Shown in pieces: positions 1-5,679 of a stretch of 14,038 nt of DNA. The translations under genes were made by a program, and so were the position numbers. This stretch comes from Deltaproteobacteria bacterium (GTDB lineage: Bacteria > Desulfobacterota_C > Deferrisomatia > Deferrisomatales > JACRMM01), in the NCBI GenBank assembly GCA_016218905.1, contig JACRCS010000444.1, positions 1-14,038 on the forward strand, in the 5' to 3' direction. Each line of letters starts with the position of its first letter. Position 1 is the first letter of the stretch. Below the pieces are notes generated by a model. That model saw only the letters and a list, made by a program, of their open reading frames with translations. It was not told where the DNA came from and ran no database searches.

Positions 1-675
1 GTAGGGCCCAAAGCGGCCCAGGTAGTTCCCCTCGGGGCCCAGGTGGTTCATCACGACGTCCAAGACCACGGCGAGGCCCATGCCGTGGCAGGCGTCCACG
101 AGCCGCTTAAGCCCGTCGGGGCCGCCGTAGGAGGCCTGCACGGCGAAGGGGTTTACCCCGTCGTACCCCCAGTTGCGCTTCCCTGGGAACTGGGCCACGG
201 GCATGAGCTCCAGGGCAGTGATCCCCAGGTCGAGAAGCTCCGGCAGGCGGGGCACGACGGCGTCGAAGGTGCCCTCGGCGGTGAAGGTGCCCACGTGGAG
301 CTCGTAGAGGACGAAGCGCTCCAGGGGCAGGCCGTTCCACAGCCGGTCCGTCCAGACGAAAGCGTCGTGGTCCACCAGGGCCGAAGGCCCGTGGACGTTG
401 TGCGGCTGAAGGTGCGAGGCCGGGTCCGGGAGGCCGTCTGCTCCGTCGAGGCGGTAGCGATAGAGCGTTCCCGGTTCGAGGCCGGCCATGCTCGCTCGCC
501 AGTAGCCCCTCTCTTCGCGCTCCAGGGGCACCACCGGCCCGCCGGGTCGGATGAACTCGAGCTCGACCCGGCCGCACAAGGGTGCCCAGACTCGGAACTC
601 CCAGGCGCTGCGCCGCTTCGTAGGCCCGATCGGCGGCCGGGAGACGGCCTCGGTGGATCGACCGGACGGCGTCAC
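1..675 (-). CDS. treZ: Malto-oligosyltrehalose trehalohydrolase (TreZ), N-terminal part, cut by the window edge
   Basis: TreZ is a GH13 enzyme that releases trehalose from the maltooligosyl-trehalose made by TreY. The frame is open from a GTG at 675 to the window edge (225 codons), so the C-terminal part is missing; family members are around 600 residues. Residues about 25-100 look like the N-terminal CBM48-type beta-sandwich (WEFRVWAP near 25-32, then YRYRLDG). Residues 124-131 (YELHVGTF) open the GH13 barrel. The stretch NWGYDGV (168-174) followed by [19 protein letters not shown] is typical of TreZ. Conserved region I reads [15 protein letters not shown] (206-220), with Met where Tyr is usual. 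The start overlaps the stop of the upstream treT-like gene as GTGA, indicating translational coupling. A branching enzyme is the main alternative, but the [10 protein letters not shown] context favours TreZ. TreY is not in the window. Confidence 0.88.
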   Translation of the reverse strand, partial: MTPSGRSTEAVSRPPIGPTKRRSAWEFRVWAPLCGRVELEFIRPGGPVVPLEREERGYWRASMAGLEPGTLYRYRLDGADGLPDPASHLQPHNVHGPSALVDHDAFVWTDRLWNGLPLERFVLYELHVGTFTAEGTFDAVVPRLPELLDLGITALELMPVAQFPGKRNWGYDGVNPFAVQASYGGPDGLKRLVDACHGMGLAVVLDVVMNHLGPEGNYLGRFGPY

Positions 676-1913
676 TGCCCCACCTCGATGCGCTCGAAGT
701 TGCCGTGGAGGAGCGACACCATCAGCGTCAGGTACTCGCGCAGGTGGCGGGTGATCAGGAAGTTCTCCCGGACGAAGCGTCGCGCGCGGTCCCCCATTTC
801 CCGCAGAAGGTCGCGGCGGTGGAGGAGGTAGCGGATGCGAAGCGCCGCACCTTCGGGCGTCCGCACGAGGAAGCCCGTGTAGTGGTTCACCACCTGGAGC
901 CGGATGCCCCCGGTGTCCCCGCCGATGACCGGTTTCGACTTCCAGAGGGCCTCGGCCACGGTGAGCCCGAACCCCTCGCGGATCGATTTCTGGAGCACAA
1001 GGTCAGCCGCGCGCTGGAGTCGGTTGATCGTGCGGTGAGCGTCGGGTGGGAGGACCAGCACGTGGATGCCCGGGTCGTCCGCGGCGACCCGTCGCACGTC
1101 CTGCAGCACCGCCTCCCCCTCCGGATCGTCGGAGGCCCCCCCGCCGGCCAGCACGAGCTGGACCGGCGTAAACGGCCGCACCAGGCGATAGGCCTCGATC
1201 ACGCCGATGGGGTCCTTGAAGCGGTCGAAACGCGAGACCTGCACGATCAGCGGGACCTCCGGGTCCAGTCCGAACTCGTCGAACACGCCCCGGACTTCCG
1301 CCTCGGGCAGCTCGAGGTTCTTCTCGTTCAGGGGATCGATACTCGGCGCGATCAGGTACTGGGGGTGGGGTAAGGGCTGGGCGAAGTCGGGCAGGGAGAA
1401 GATGCTGGCATCGTAGGGCGCCACGAGCTGACGGAGATACTTCCACACGGCCCGGTACGGGCGGCTCGCGTCGATGTGACAGCGCCACACCCACTTGCCG
1501 CGCCGCTCGGGGAACGAGCCGAGAAGGGCCGCCGGCTGCGGGTCGTGGATGAAGACGAAGTCCGCGTCCGCGAGCACGCCGCCCAGCGCTTCCGCGGCCT
1601 GTCGGTTCGCATCCTCGTAGACGCGCAGCAGGTCATCCCCCACCACGACCCGATTTCCCTGGAGGGCGTTGTGGAAGGCCTTGGTACACTGGTAGAAGTC
1701 CTCCGGGCCGGTGATCACTTCCCAGCGCACATCGAGCCCCAGGGCCGCTTGGAGCGGCACCAGCATCCGCAGGATCTCGGCGACCCCGCCGCCCTCGCGG
1801 GTGGAGTTGACGTGGACGATCTTTGCGCCCCGCAGGGGCTCGGCGAGCTGACGGATGTGGGCCACGACGTCGGGGCCCACGACGGCTTCGTACCTCGTAA
1901 GGAGATCGCTCAT
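672..1913 (-). CDS. treT: TreT-type trehalose synthase (NDP-glucose:glucose glycosyltransferase), GT4
   Basis: This is a GT-B fold retaining glycosyltransferase. TreT enzymes join the glucosyl group of an NDP-glucose to free glucose to give trehalose in the cytoplasm. The protein is 413 residues, the usual TreT length. The N-terminal domain has the TreT signature IVHVNST (32-38), then GGGVAEIL (41-48), [11 protein letters not shown] (63-73) and FHNALQG (80-86). The nucleotide-binding domain has SRFDRFKDP (227-235), with the Arg and Lys that bind phosphate, and [10 protein letters not shown] (313-322) with the paired Glu of GT4. The ATG at 1913 is chosen although the frame stays open upstream, because it starts at the family N-terminus and overlaps the preceding stop as ATGA. 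It sits between a DUF5752-like gene and treZ, supporting a trehalose role. Exact donor and acceptor cannot be read from sequence. Confidence 0.87.
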   Translation of the reverse strand: MSDLLTRYEAVVGPDVVAHIRQLAEPLRGAKIVHVNSTREGGGVAEILRMLVPLQAALGLDVRWEVITGPEDFYQCTKAFHNALQGNRVVVGDDLLRVYEDANRQAAEALGGVLADADFVFIHDPQPAALLGSFPERRGKWVWRCHIDASRPYRAVWKYLRQLVAPYDASIFSLPDFAQPLPHPQYLIAPSIDPLNEKNLELPEAEVRGVFDEFGLDPEVPLIVQVSRFDRFKDPIGVIEAYRLVRPFTPVQLVLAGGGASDDPEGEAVLQDVRRVAADDPGIHVLVLPPDAHRTINRLQRAADLVLQKSIREGFGLTVAEALWKSKPVIGGDTGGIRLQVVNHYTGFLVRTPEGAALRIRYLLHRRDLLREMGDRARRFVRENFLITRHLREYLTLMVSLLHGNFERIEVGQ

Positions 1914-2599
1914 TGGTCCGTCTCCCGGCCGCAGTGCCGGCCCAGGATGTCGGCGAGGATGCGGCGGACCTCCTTGAGCGACGAGAAGTAGGGATCCACC
2001 CGGGCCAGTTCCTGCGCCACCGACGCACAGGGCTCGCCGAAGGCGGAGAGCCACAAGGCGAAGTCGTCGCGGCGGTCGGGCGTGCGGCGCCGCGCGTCGA
2101 TGAAGTGGTAGAAGATGCTCCCCGTGGAGAGCTCGGCAACGGCCGACGCGAGCTCTGAGGGTGAACTCAGCCTCAGACCGGTGTCGAAGACCACGATCTG
2201 GGACTGAACGAAGAAGAAGGGCTGATCGGCGTTGGACCACGAGGCAGAGGGGCCGTCGTCGAGGCGCTCTTCGAGCACCTCGATCACCTCCTGCCGCAGG
2301 GACTCCAGCCCCTCGAAGCCGGCGGGATCGATCACCGCCAGGCGCTCGGCCAGGACCTTGTCATGAAGGCCGTGGTAGGCCCAGGAGGCAAAGTCGTTGT
2401 TGTACTCGGGCTCGTCGAACTGCGGCCGGAGCAATCGGGCCCAGAAGTGCTGGTAGAGGCTCCCCAGGGGCGCCCGCGCGAGGCCGTCTCGGAGCTCCTT
2501 GAGGTCTTCGGCGTGGATGCCCGTGGCCAGAGCCGTATGAGCACAGTCCCTCACCGAGAAGGGAGGCAACCCGGTTCCGGTGAGCGGGTCTTCGGTCAT
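1910..2599 (-). CDS. DUF5752-like protein with two tandem homologous halves
   Basis: This is a soluble 229-residue protein with no signal peptide or membrane helix. I recognise it tentatively as the DUF5752 family, which I recall beside trehalose-type glycosyltransferases; its function is unknown to me. It is visibly an internal duplication. Residues about 13-112 and 128-222 share the pattern GS-x3-HF-x2-AR or similar, then DFA-x-W, then LA-x2-LA-x2-DP (GSLYQHF at 46-52 against GSIFYHF at 160-166; NDFASW at 68-73 against DDFALW at 178-183; RLAVIDP against ELARVDP). The ATG at 2599 has an AGAGAGG Shine-Dalgarno six bases upstream; the longer open frame upstream has no comparable site. The stop overlaps the TreT-like start (ATGA), so the two are coupled. 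It may be an accessory or regulatory partner of the glycosyltransferase (inference). Confidence 0.72.
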   Translation of the reverse strand: MTEDPLTGTGLPPFSVRDCAHTALATGIHAEDLKELRDGLARAPLGSLYQHFWARLLRPQFDEPEYNNDFASWAYHGLHDKVLAERLAVIDPAGFEGLESLRQEVIEVLEERLDDGPSASWSNADQPFFFVQSQIVVFDTGLRLSSPSELASAVAELSTGSIFYHFIDARRRTPDRRDDFALWLSAFGEPCASVAQELARVDPYFSSLKEVRRILADILGRHCGRETDQ

Positions 2600-2624
2600 G
2601 ACGAACCTCTCTTGGAGAAGGGTG

Positions 2625-2658
2625 AAAAACGGCGTCGACCCCGCGGCTTCCGGCGCCG
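2625..2658 (-). terminator. Candidate intrinsic terminator or attenuator upstream of the DUF5752-like gene
   Basis: On the minus strand CGGCGCCG (2658-2651) can pair with CGACGCCG (2637-2630): five outer G-C pairs, an A/C mismatch, then two more pairs, with a 13-nt loop. Five T residues (2629-2625) follow directly. This is an intrinsic-terminator layout in the 118-bp gap between the exported-protein gene and the DUF5752-like gene. It ends only about 26 bases before the start codon, leaving no room for a promoter after it, so it may act as an attenuator. Confidence 0.4.
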
Positions 2659-2689
2659 GATGGCCGGCGTGCCGGGGTTGCGTGCAACC
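2649..2689. repeat. Cluster of three adjacent short palindromes
   Basis: Three perfect inverted repeats lie side by side: TCCGGCGCCGGA (2649-2660), CCGGC-GT-GCCGG (2664-2675) and GGTTGC-GT-GCAACC (2676-2689). They sit between the stop of the exported-protein gene at 2718 and the DUF5752-like start at 2599, and the first overlaps the terminator-like stem. They could be alternative RNA hairpins or protein-binding sites. High GC makes short palindromes common, so function is uncertain. Confidence 0.4.
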
Positions 2690-2717
2690 GCGGTGGCGGG
2701 AGGTGCGGGAGGCCGTG

Positions 2718-3242
2718 CTAGGGATTCGCGGGAATGACCCCTGCCGGTCGGCCGGAGCCGCGCGGGCCCTCATCGGATGTGCGAAGCCTCCTCCACCCGC
2801 TCCAGACCGGGAGGCCGTCCTCGTCGCGGAGTCTCAGGACCCGTTCGCCCTTGATGACCAGGGCGGCCAGAATGGCGGGTCTTCCGCGGAGGAGCACGCG
2901 GGAGCCCCTGACCTCCACCTTGTCGGAGGGGGCGATGCGGATCTCTTGGTGGTCCAGAGACCAGAGGGGCCCCAGGTGGACGGGGATCGTCTTCTTTCCG
3001 TCCGCCAGGAGGAGGGCGATGCCGAGCGACATTCCGTTGAGAGGAGTGACGCGTTGGACGCGAAGGACCTCACCGCGGAGCGTCTCGAGGCGGTTCGGGT
3101 CGTAGAGTCGGCAAAACGGTTCCTCCGCTCCCCAGCCGCCAGGCCCCCTCCAGCGCACTGCAGTGCGGGCGGAGCTCGCCGAACAGAGCGCCACGAGCAC
3201 TGTCAAGGCGGCCAGGGTCATTGCGAGGGCAGACGTCTTCAT
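2718..3242 (-). CDS. Small exported protein with a probable OB-like beta domain
   Basis: The protein is 174 residues. Residues 1-25 form a signal peptide (MKTSALAM, then a hydrophobic stretch, then SASSA before the likely cleavage site). The Cys in LVALC has a poor lipobox, so a lipoprotein is less likely. The mature part is beta-rich: LRGEVLRVQRV, a hydrophobic stretch, IPVHLGPLW, then DKVEVRGSRVLLRGRPAILA and LRLRDEDGLPVWSG. This order (GEV, VHLGP, D-x-VEV-x-GS, LRD-x-x-G-x-P-x-WSG) resembles small exported proteins I recall from deltaproteobacteria with an OB-like or MamS-like fold. No function is established. The ATG at 3242 is preferred over an upstream Met because it begins the signal peptide and has AAGGACAGGA just upstream. 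It lies 37 bp downstream of the gpgS-like gene and is probably co-transcribed with it. Confidence 0.7.
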   Translation of the reverse strand: MKTSALAMTLAALTVLVALCSASSARTAVRWRGPGGWGAEEPFCRLYDPNRLETLRGEVLRVQRVTPLNGMSLGIALLLADGKKTIPVHLGPLWSLDHQEIRIAPSDKVEVRGSRVLLRGRPAILAALVIKGERVLRLRDEDGLPVWSGWRRLRTSDEGPRGSGRPAGVIPANP

Positions 3243-3279
3243 CGTTCCTGTCCTTGTCGGGTCGGCTCCGTTCTCGGAT

Positions 3280-4491
3280 TCACGCGTCGTTGTCCGCATC
3301 CACCTCGGAGCGGATCCGGTCGAAGATGTCGGGGATAGCCGAGCGCACGCGGTTCCAGTTGGGAATCTGGGGCGAGCCGAAGGGGTTCCGGAGAAAGTCT
3401 TCCCCAGCCGACTCCAGCATCCGGACGAACTGCTCGGCCAGGACGTCCTCGGCGTGGCGGTCGTAAGCCAGGCCGTTCAAGGCCGAGAGGTCGGCGAATT
3501 GCCGGATCGCGTCCTGGGCACAACGCAGGTAGGCGGCCCGCAGCGTGCGGAAGAAGGAGGTGGAAAGCTCCGTTCCTTCGGCCGCCACGGCGTGAAATAC
3601 GGCCAGGGCGATCTCCCGCGCCATACGCATCAGGCCTTTTCCCGGGTCGTCGATGCCGGCCTCCTGGTGCTTGTGCTCGTAGTTGATCCCTAGATCCACC
3701 TGGCAGATCCGACGGGTCGAGTAGTTGCGGAACACTTCGGACAGGGTGCCGACCTCCAGACCCCAGTCGGACGGGATCCGGTTGATCCGGGCGACGTCGG
3801 CGTTCATGCAGAACTCCCCCGAAAGGGGGTAGCGGAAGCTGTCGACGTAGGTGAGGTAGGGCGTGTGCCCGAGGATCTTCTGGAGCGCGCGGACCAGGGG
3901 CGTGACGAAGATCCTCGTGGCGCGGCCGTAGAGTCGCCCGCTGACCCGCGCGTAGAAGCCCTTGCAGAACTCGTAGTCGAGGAGCGGGTTCAGGATGGGG
4001 TAGACCAGCCGGTGGAGGAGGATGCGGTCGTACGTCACGATGTCGCAGTCGTGAAGCGCGACGGCGCGCAGGCTCGGATCGCTGAGCACGTAGCCGCACG
4101 CCATCCAGGCCGCGAGCCCCTTGCCGGGCTCGCCGAGAAAGAGGTTGTGGTCGCGCATCAGGGTCTTGAGGTGCTGCATCCGCGGCCCGTCGTTCCAGAC
4201 GATCCGCACGGGCTGGGGCAGCCGGGAGAAGAACCGGACCGCCTCGCGAAACTGCGCGGCGTCGGCGCTTCCCAACGACACCACCACCCGGGACACGTAG
4301 CGGACCTGGGAGAGCTCGTCGAGAATCCCGGGCAGGGCGGGGCCGCGAAGCTCGGAATGGAGGGAGGGGAGCACCAGTGCCAGGGGCCGCAGGATGGCGA
4401 AGGCGGCCAGCTCTGCCTCCAGTCGGTCGTAGTCCGGTTGGCCGAAGTCATGAAAGGTTGTGATCGCGCCGCCCTGAAAGAAGTCGCTCAT
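3280..4491 (-). CDS. gpgS: Glucosyl-3-phosphoglycerate synthase-like glycosyltransferase (GT81)
   Basis: This 403-residue GT-A retaining glycosyltransferase resembles GpgS, which transfers glucose from NDP-glucose to 3-phosphoglycerate in the first step of glucosylglycerate synthesis. Visible features are MSDFFQGGAITTFHDF at the N-terminus, LPSLHSE (41-47) in the donor-binding region, GKG (123-125), the metal-binding DCD (148-150) inside ALHDCDIVTYD, YEFCKGFYARV (173-183), FRYPLSGEF (219-227), IPSDWGLEVGTLSEV (239-253) and YEHKHQ (271-276), whose His probably completes the metal site. Length and motif order fit GT81. An AAGGAGA ribosome-binding site lies upstream of the ATG. No GpgP-type phosphatase is visible, so the second step must be encoded elsewhere. 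Mannosyl-type donor specificity cannot be excluded. Confidence 0.85.
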   Translation of the reverse strand: MSDFFQGGAITTFHDFGQPDYDRLEAELAAFAILRPLALVLPSLHSELRGPALPGILDELSQVRYVSRVVVSLGSADAAQFREAVRFFSRLPQPVRIVWNDGPRMQHLKTLMRDHNLFLGEPGKGLAAWMACGYVLSDPSLRAVALHDCDIVTYDRILLHRLVYPILNPLLDYEFCKGFYARVSGRLYGRATRIFVTPLVRALQKILGHTPYLTYVDSFRYPLSGEFCMNADVARINRIPSDWGLEVGTLSEVFRNYSTRRICQVDLGINYEHKHQEAGIDDPGKGLMRMAREIALAVFHAVAAEGTELSTSFFRTLRAAYLRCAQDAIRQFADLSALNGLAYDRHAEDVLAEQFVRMLESAGEDFLRNPFGSPQIPNWNRVRSAIPDIFDRIRSEVDADNDA

Positions 4492-4672
4492 CGCAGCTGT
4501 CTCCTTTCGTTCGCACCGAGCACAAGAGGGGATCCCGCCGACGTCCCATATCCCGAATCGATACGCAGAAACGGAAGGCGCCAGCCCGCCCCGCGAGGCT
4601 ACACATCACGCGGCCTCGACAGCCTCGATGTCGTGATCTCGTCGTCGAGGGAGCGGGCCGTTTCGGTCGGTA

Positions 4673-4708
4673 ACGAGAAGAGGAGAAATGGCCGAACACC
4701 GTCGGCCA
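4673..4708 (-). terminator. Candidate intrinsic terminator after the MscS/ATPase operon
   Basis: On the minus strand TGGCCGA (4708-4702) and TCGGCCA (4695-4689) form a perfect 7-bp stem with a 6-nt loop. The pyrimidine-rich run TTTCTCCTCTTCTC follows. Position about 130 bases after the channel stop codon suits termination of that operon. The T tract is interrupted, so termination may be partial. Confidence 0.45.
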
Positions 4709-4763
4709 ACGTGACACCGGGGCCCACCTTAGCAGCTCCCGGCACAAGTCGCAAACCGCGGCC

Positions 4764-4783
4764 CGGTTGATGTGCGTCAACCG
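4764..4783. repeat. Inverted repeat CGGTTGA-N6-TCAACCG
   Basis: A perfect 7-bp inverted repeat with a TGTGCG spacer lies about 50 bases downstream of the MscS stop codon. There is no T run on either side that would make it a classical terminator. It could be an RNA-stabilising 3' hairpin or a binding site for a dimeric regulator. No function can be assigned. Confidence 0.4.
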
Positions 4784-4822
4784 CTTGCGAAATGGCGGGG
4801 GGCCCTCGTCTTCACGACCTTC

Positions 4823-4840
4823 GTGTGAGGGTCCTCACAC
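4823..4840. repeat. 8-bp palindrome spanning the MscS stop codon
   Basis: GTGTGAGG-GT-CCTCACAC is a perfect inverted repeat. The stop codon of the downstream channel gene (4837-4835) lies inside it, so the last Val and stop codons would be in a hairpin in the mRNA. No T run follows. It may be a 3'-end stabilising hairpin. Confidence 0.4.
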
Positions 4841-5665
4841 CGTCGCGCCCGGGTCGAGCGGGGGAAGGGAACGGTGGAGCACGGCCGGCGGCTGGAGCCC
4901 GGCCCGGCCGAACCCCTCGAGCACCCGCTCGGTGACGTCGGTCTCCAGGGCTTTCTCGTACACTACATCGAGCACATAGACCTTGGCCCGAAGGCGCACG
5001 GCGAAGTAGCTCTCGAGGGTGACCTGGTTGACGAGCACGGTCCAGGGCTTCTGGAGGAAGGCATACCGGGTGGCCGTGACGGCGTCTGCCACGATCTGCT
5101 TCGCCCGGGCGACGTCCTGGTCGATCCCGACGTAGAAGTCCATCTGCACGAGCATGTCGAGCGCGCCGGCGTTGGCGCTGGCAGACAGGTCGGTGAGGAA
5201 CTTGTTGTTGGGGATGGTGATCAGCGTGTCGTCGAGCGTCACGAGCCGCACCGACCGGAGCCCGATCGACGTGATCGTGCCGTAGTATCCTCCGAAAGTG
5301 ACCCGATCCCCGACCTGGAACGGCCGATCGACGAGGACGATGAGCCCGGCGATTACCGAGGCGGCGAGGTCCTTCAGCGCGAACCCCACGGTGACCGCTA
5401 CGCTCCCGCTCAGGGCGAGCACAAGCTCACGGGAGAGATTCAGGGAGAGCACCAGGGCCACGGTCGCCCCGGTCACGTACACCACGAAGCGCACGAAGGT
5501 GCCGACCTGCTGGAGCACCAGCCGCCGGTGCGTGAACCGGTTTCCGAGCCGGTTGAAGAACCCAGGGAGGAGGTGCCCGATGGTCCAAGTAACTGAGAGC
5601 ACAACCAGGGCGGTCATCAGCCCGCCCACGTTGATGAAGCTGAGGACCCCGATGGTCTCGGCCAT
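4835..5665 (-). CDS. MscS-family mechanosensitive channel (downstream copy)
   Basis: This 276-residue inner-membrane channel resembles small MscS proteins, which open under membrane tension to release solutes during osmotic downshock. Predicted helices are about 12-34, 56-77 and the pore-lining third helix 82-113 (ALSGSVAVTVGFALKDL then GLIVLVDRPFQVGDRV). The beta domain follows, with GTITSIGLRSVRLVTLDDT (129-147) and the IPN motif at 151-153, then the alpha/beta vestibule domain to about 255. All MscS landmarks are present in order. The ATG at 5665 follows the ATPase stop by 14 bp and has a GAGG eight bases upstream, so it is the last gene of the operon. It is a different MscS subtype from the upstream copy, not a recent duplicate. 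Ion or solute selectivity cannot be read. Confidence 0.9.
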   Translation of the reverse strand: MAETIGVLSFINVGGLMTALVVLSVTWTIGHLLPGFFNRLGNRFTHRRLVLQQVGTFVRFVVYVTGATVALVLSLNLSRELVLALSGSVAVTVGFALKDLAASVIAGLIVLVDRPFQVGDRVTFGGYYGTITSIGLRSVRLVTLDDTLITIPNNKFLTDLSASANAGALDMLVQMDFYVGIDQDVARAKQIVADAVTATRYAFLQKPWTVLVNQVTLESYFAVRLRAKVYVLDVVYEKALETDVTERVLEGFGRAGLQPPAVLHRSLPPLDPGATV

Positions 5666-5679
5666 GGCTCGTGCCTCGC

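Larger units (their letters stand above)
4492..4834. other. 343-bp non-coding region between the MscS gene and the gpgS-like gene
   Basis: No convincing gene is present; a 110-codon minus frame here overlaps the start of gpgS and is rich in Arg, Ser and Cys with no recognisable pattern. The region holds several inverted repeats listed separately (4689-4708, 4764-4783), plus CCTCGAC (4614-4620) facing GTCGAGG (4644-4650) with ATCACG (4605-4610) facing CGTGAT (4632-4637) around it. It probably contains the end of the channel operon and the promoter and leader of gpgS. I could not find a convincing -35/-10 pair. Confidence 0.5.

Noticed and set aside
1914..2240. N-terminal extension of the TreT-like protein from 2240
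   Set aside because: The extension overlaps the DUF5752-like gene, is Arg-rich and matches nothing in TreT proteins, which start at the ATG at 1913.
4448..4780. 110-codon minus frame in the gap before gpgS
   Set aside because: It overlaps the gpgS start in another frame, is rich in Arg, Ser and Cys with no pattern, and crosses several inverted repeats.
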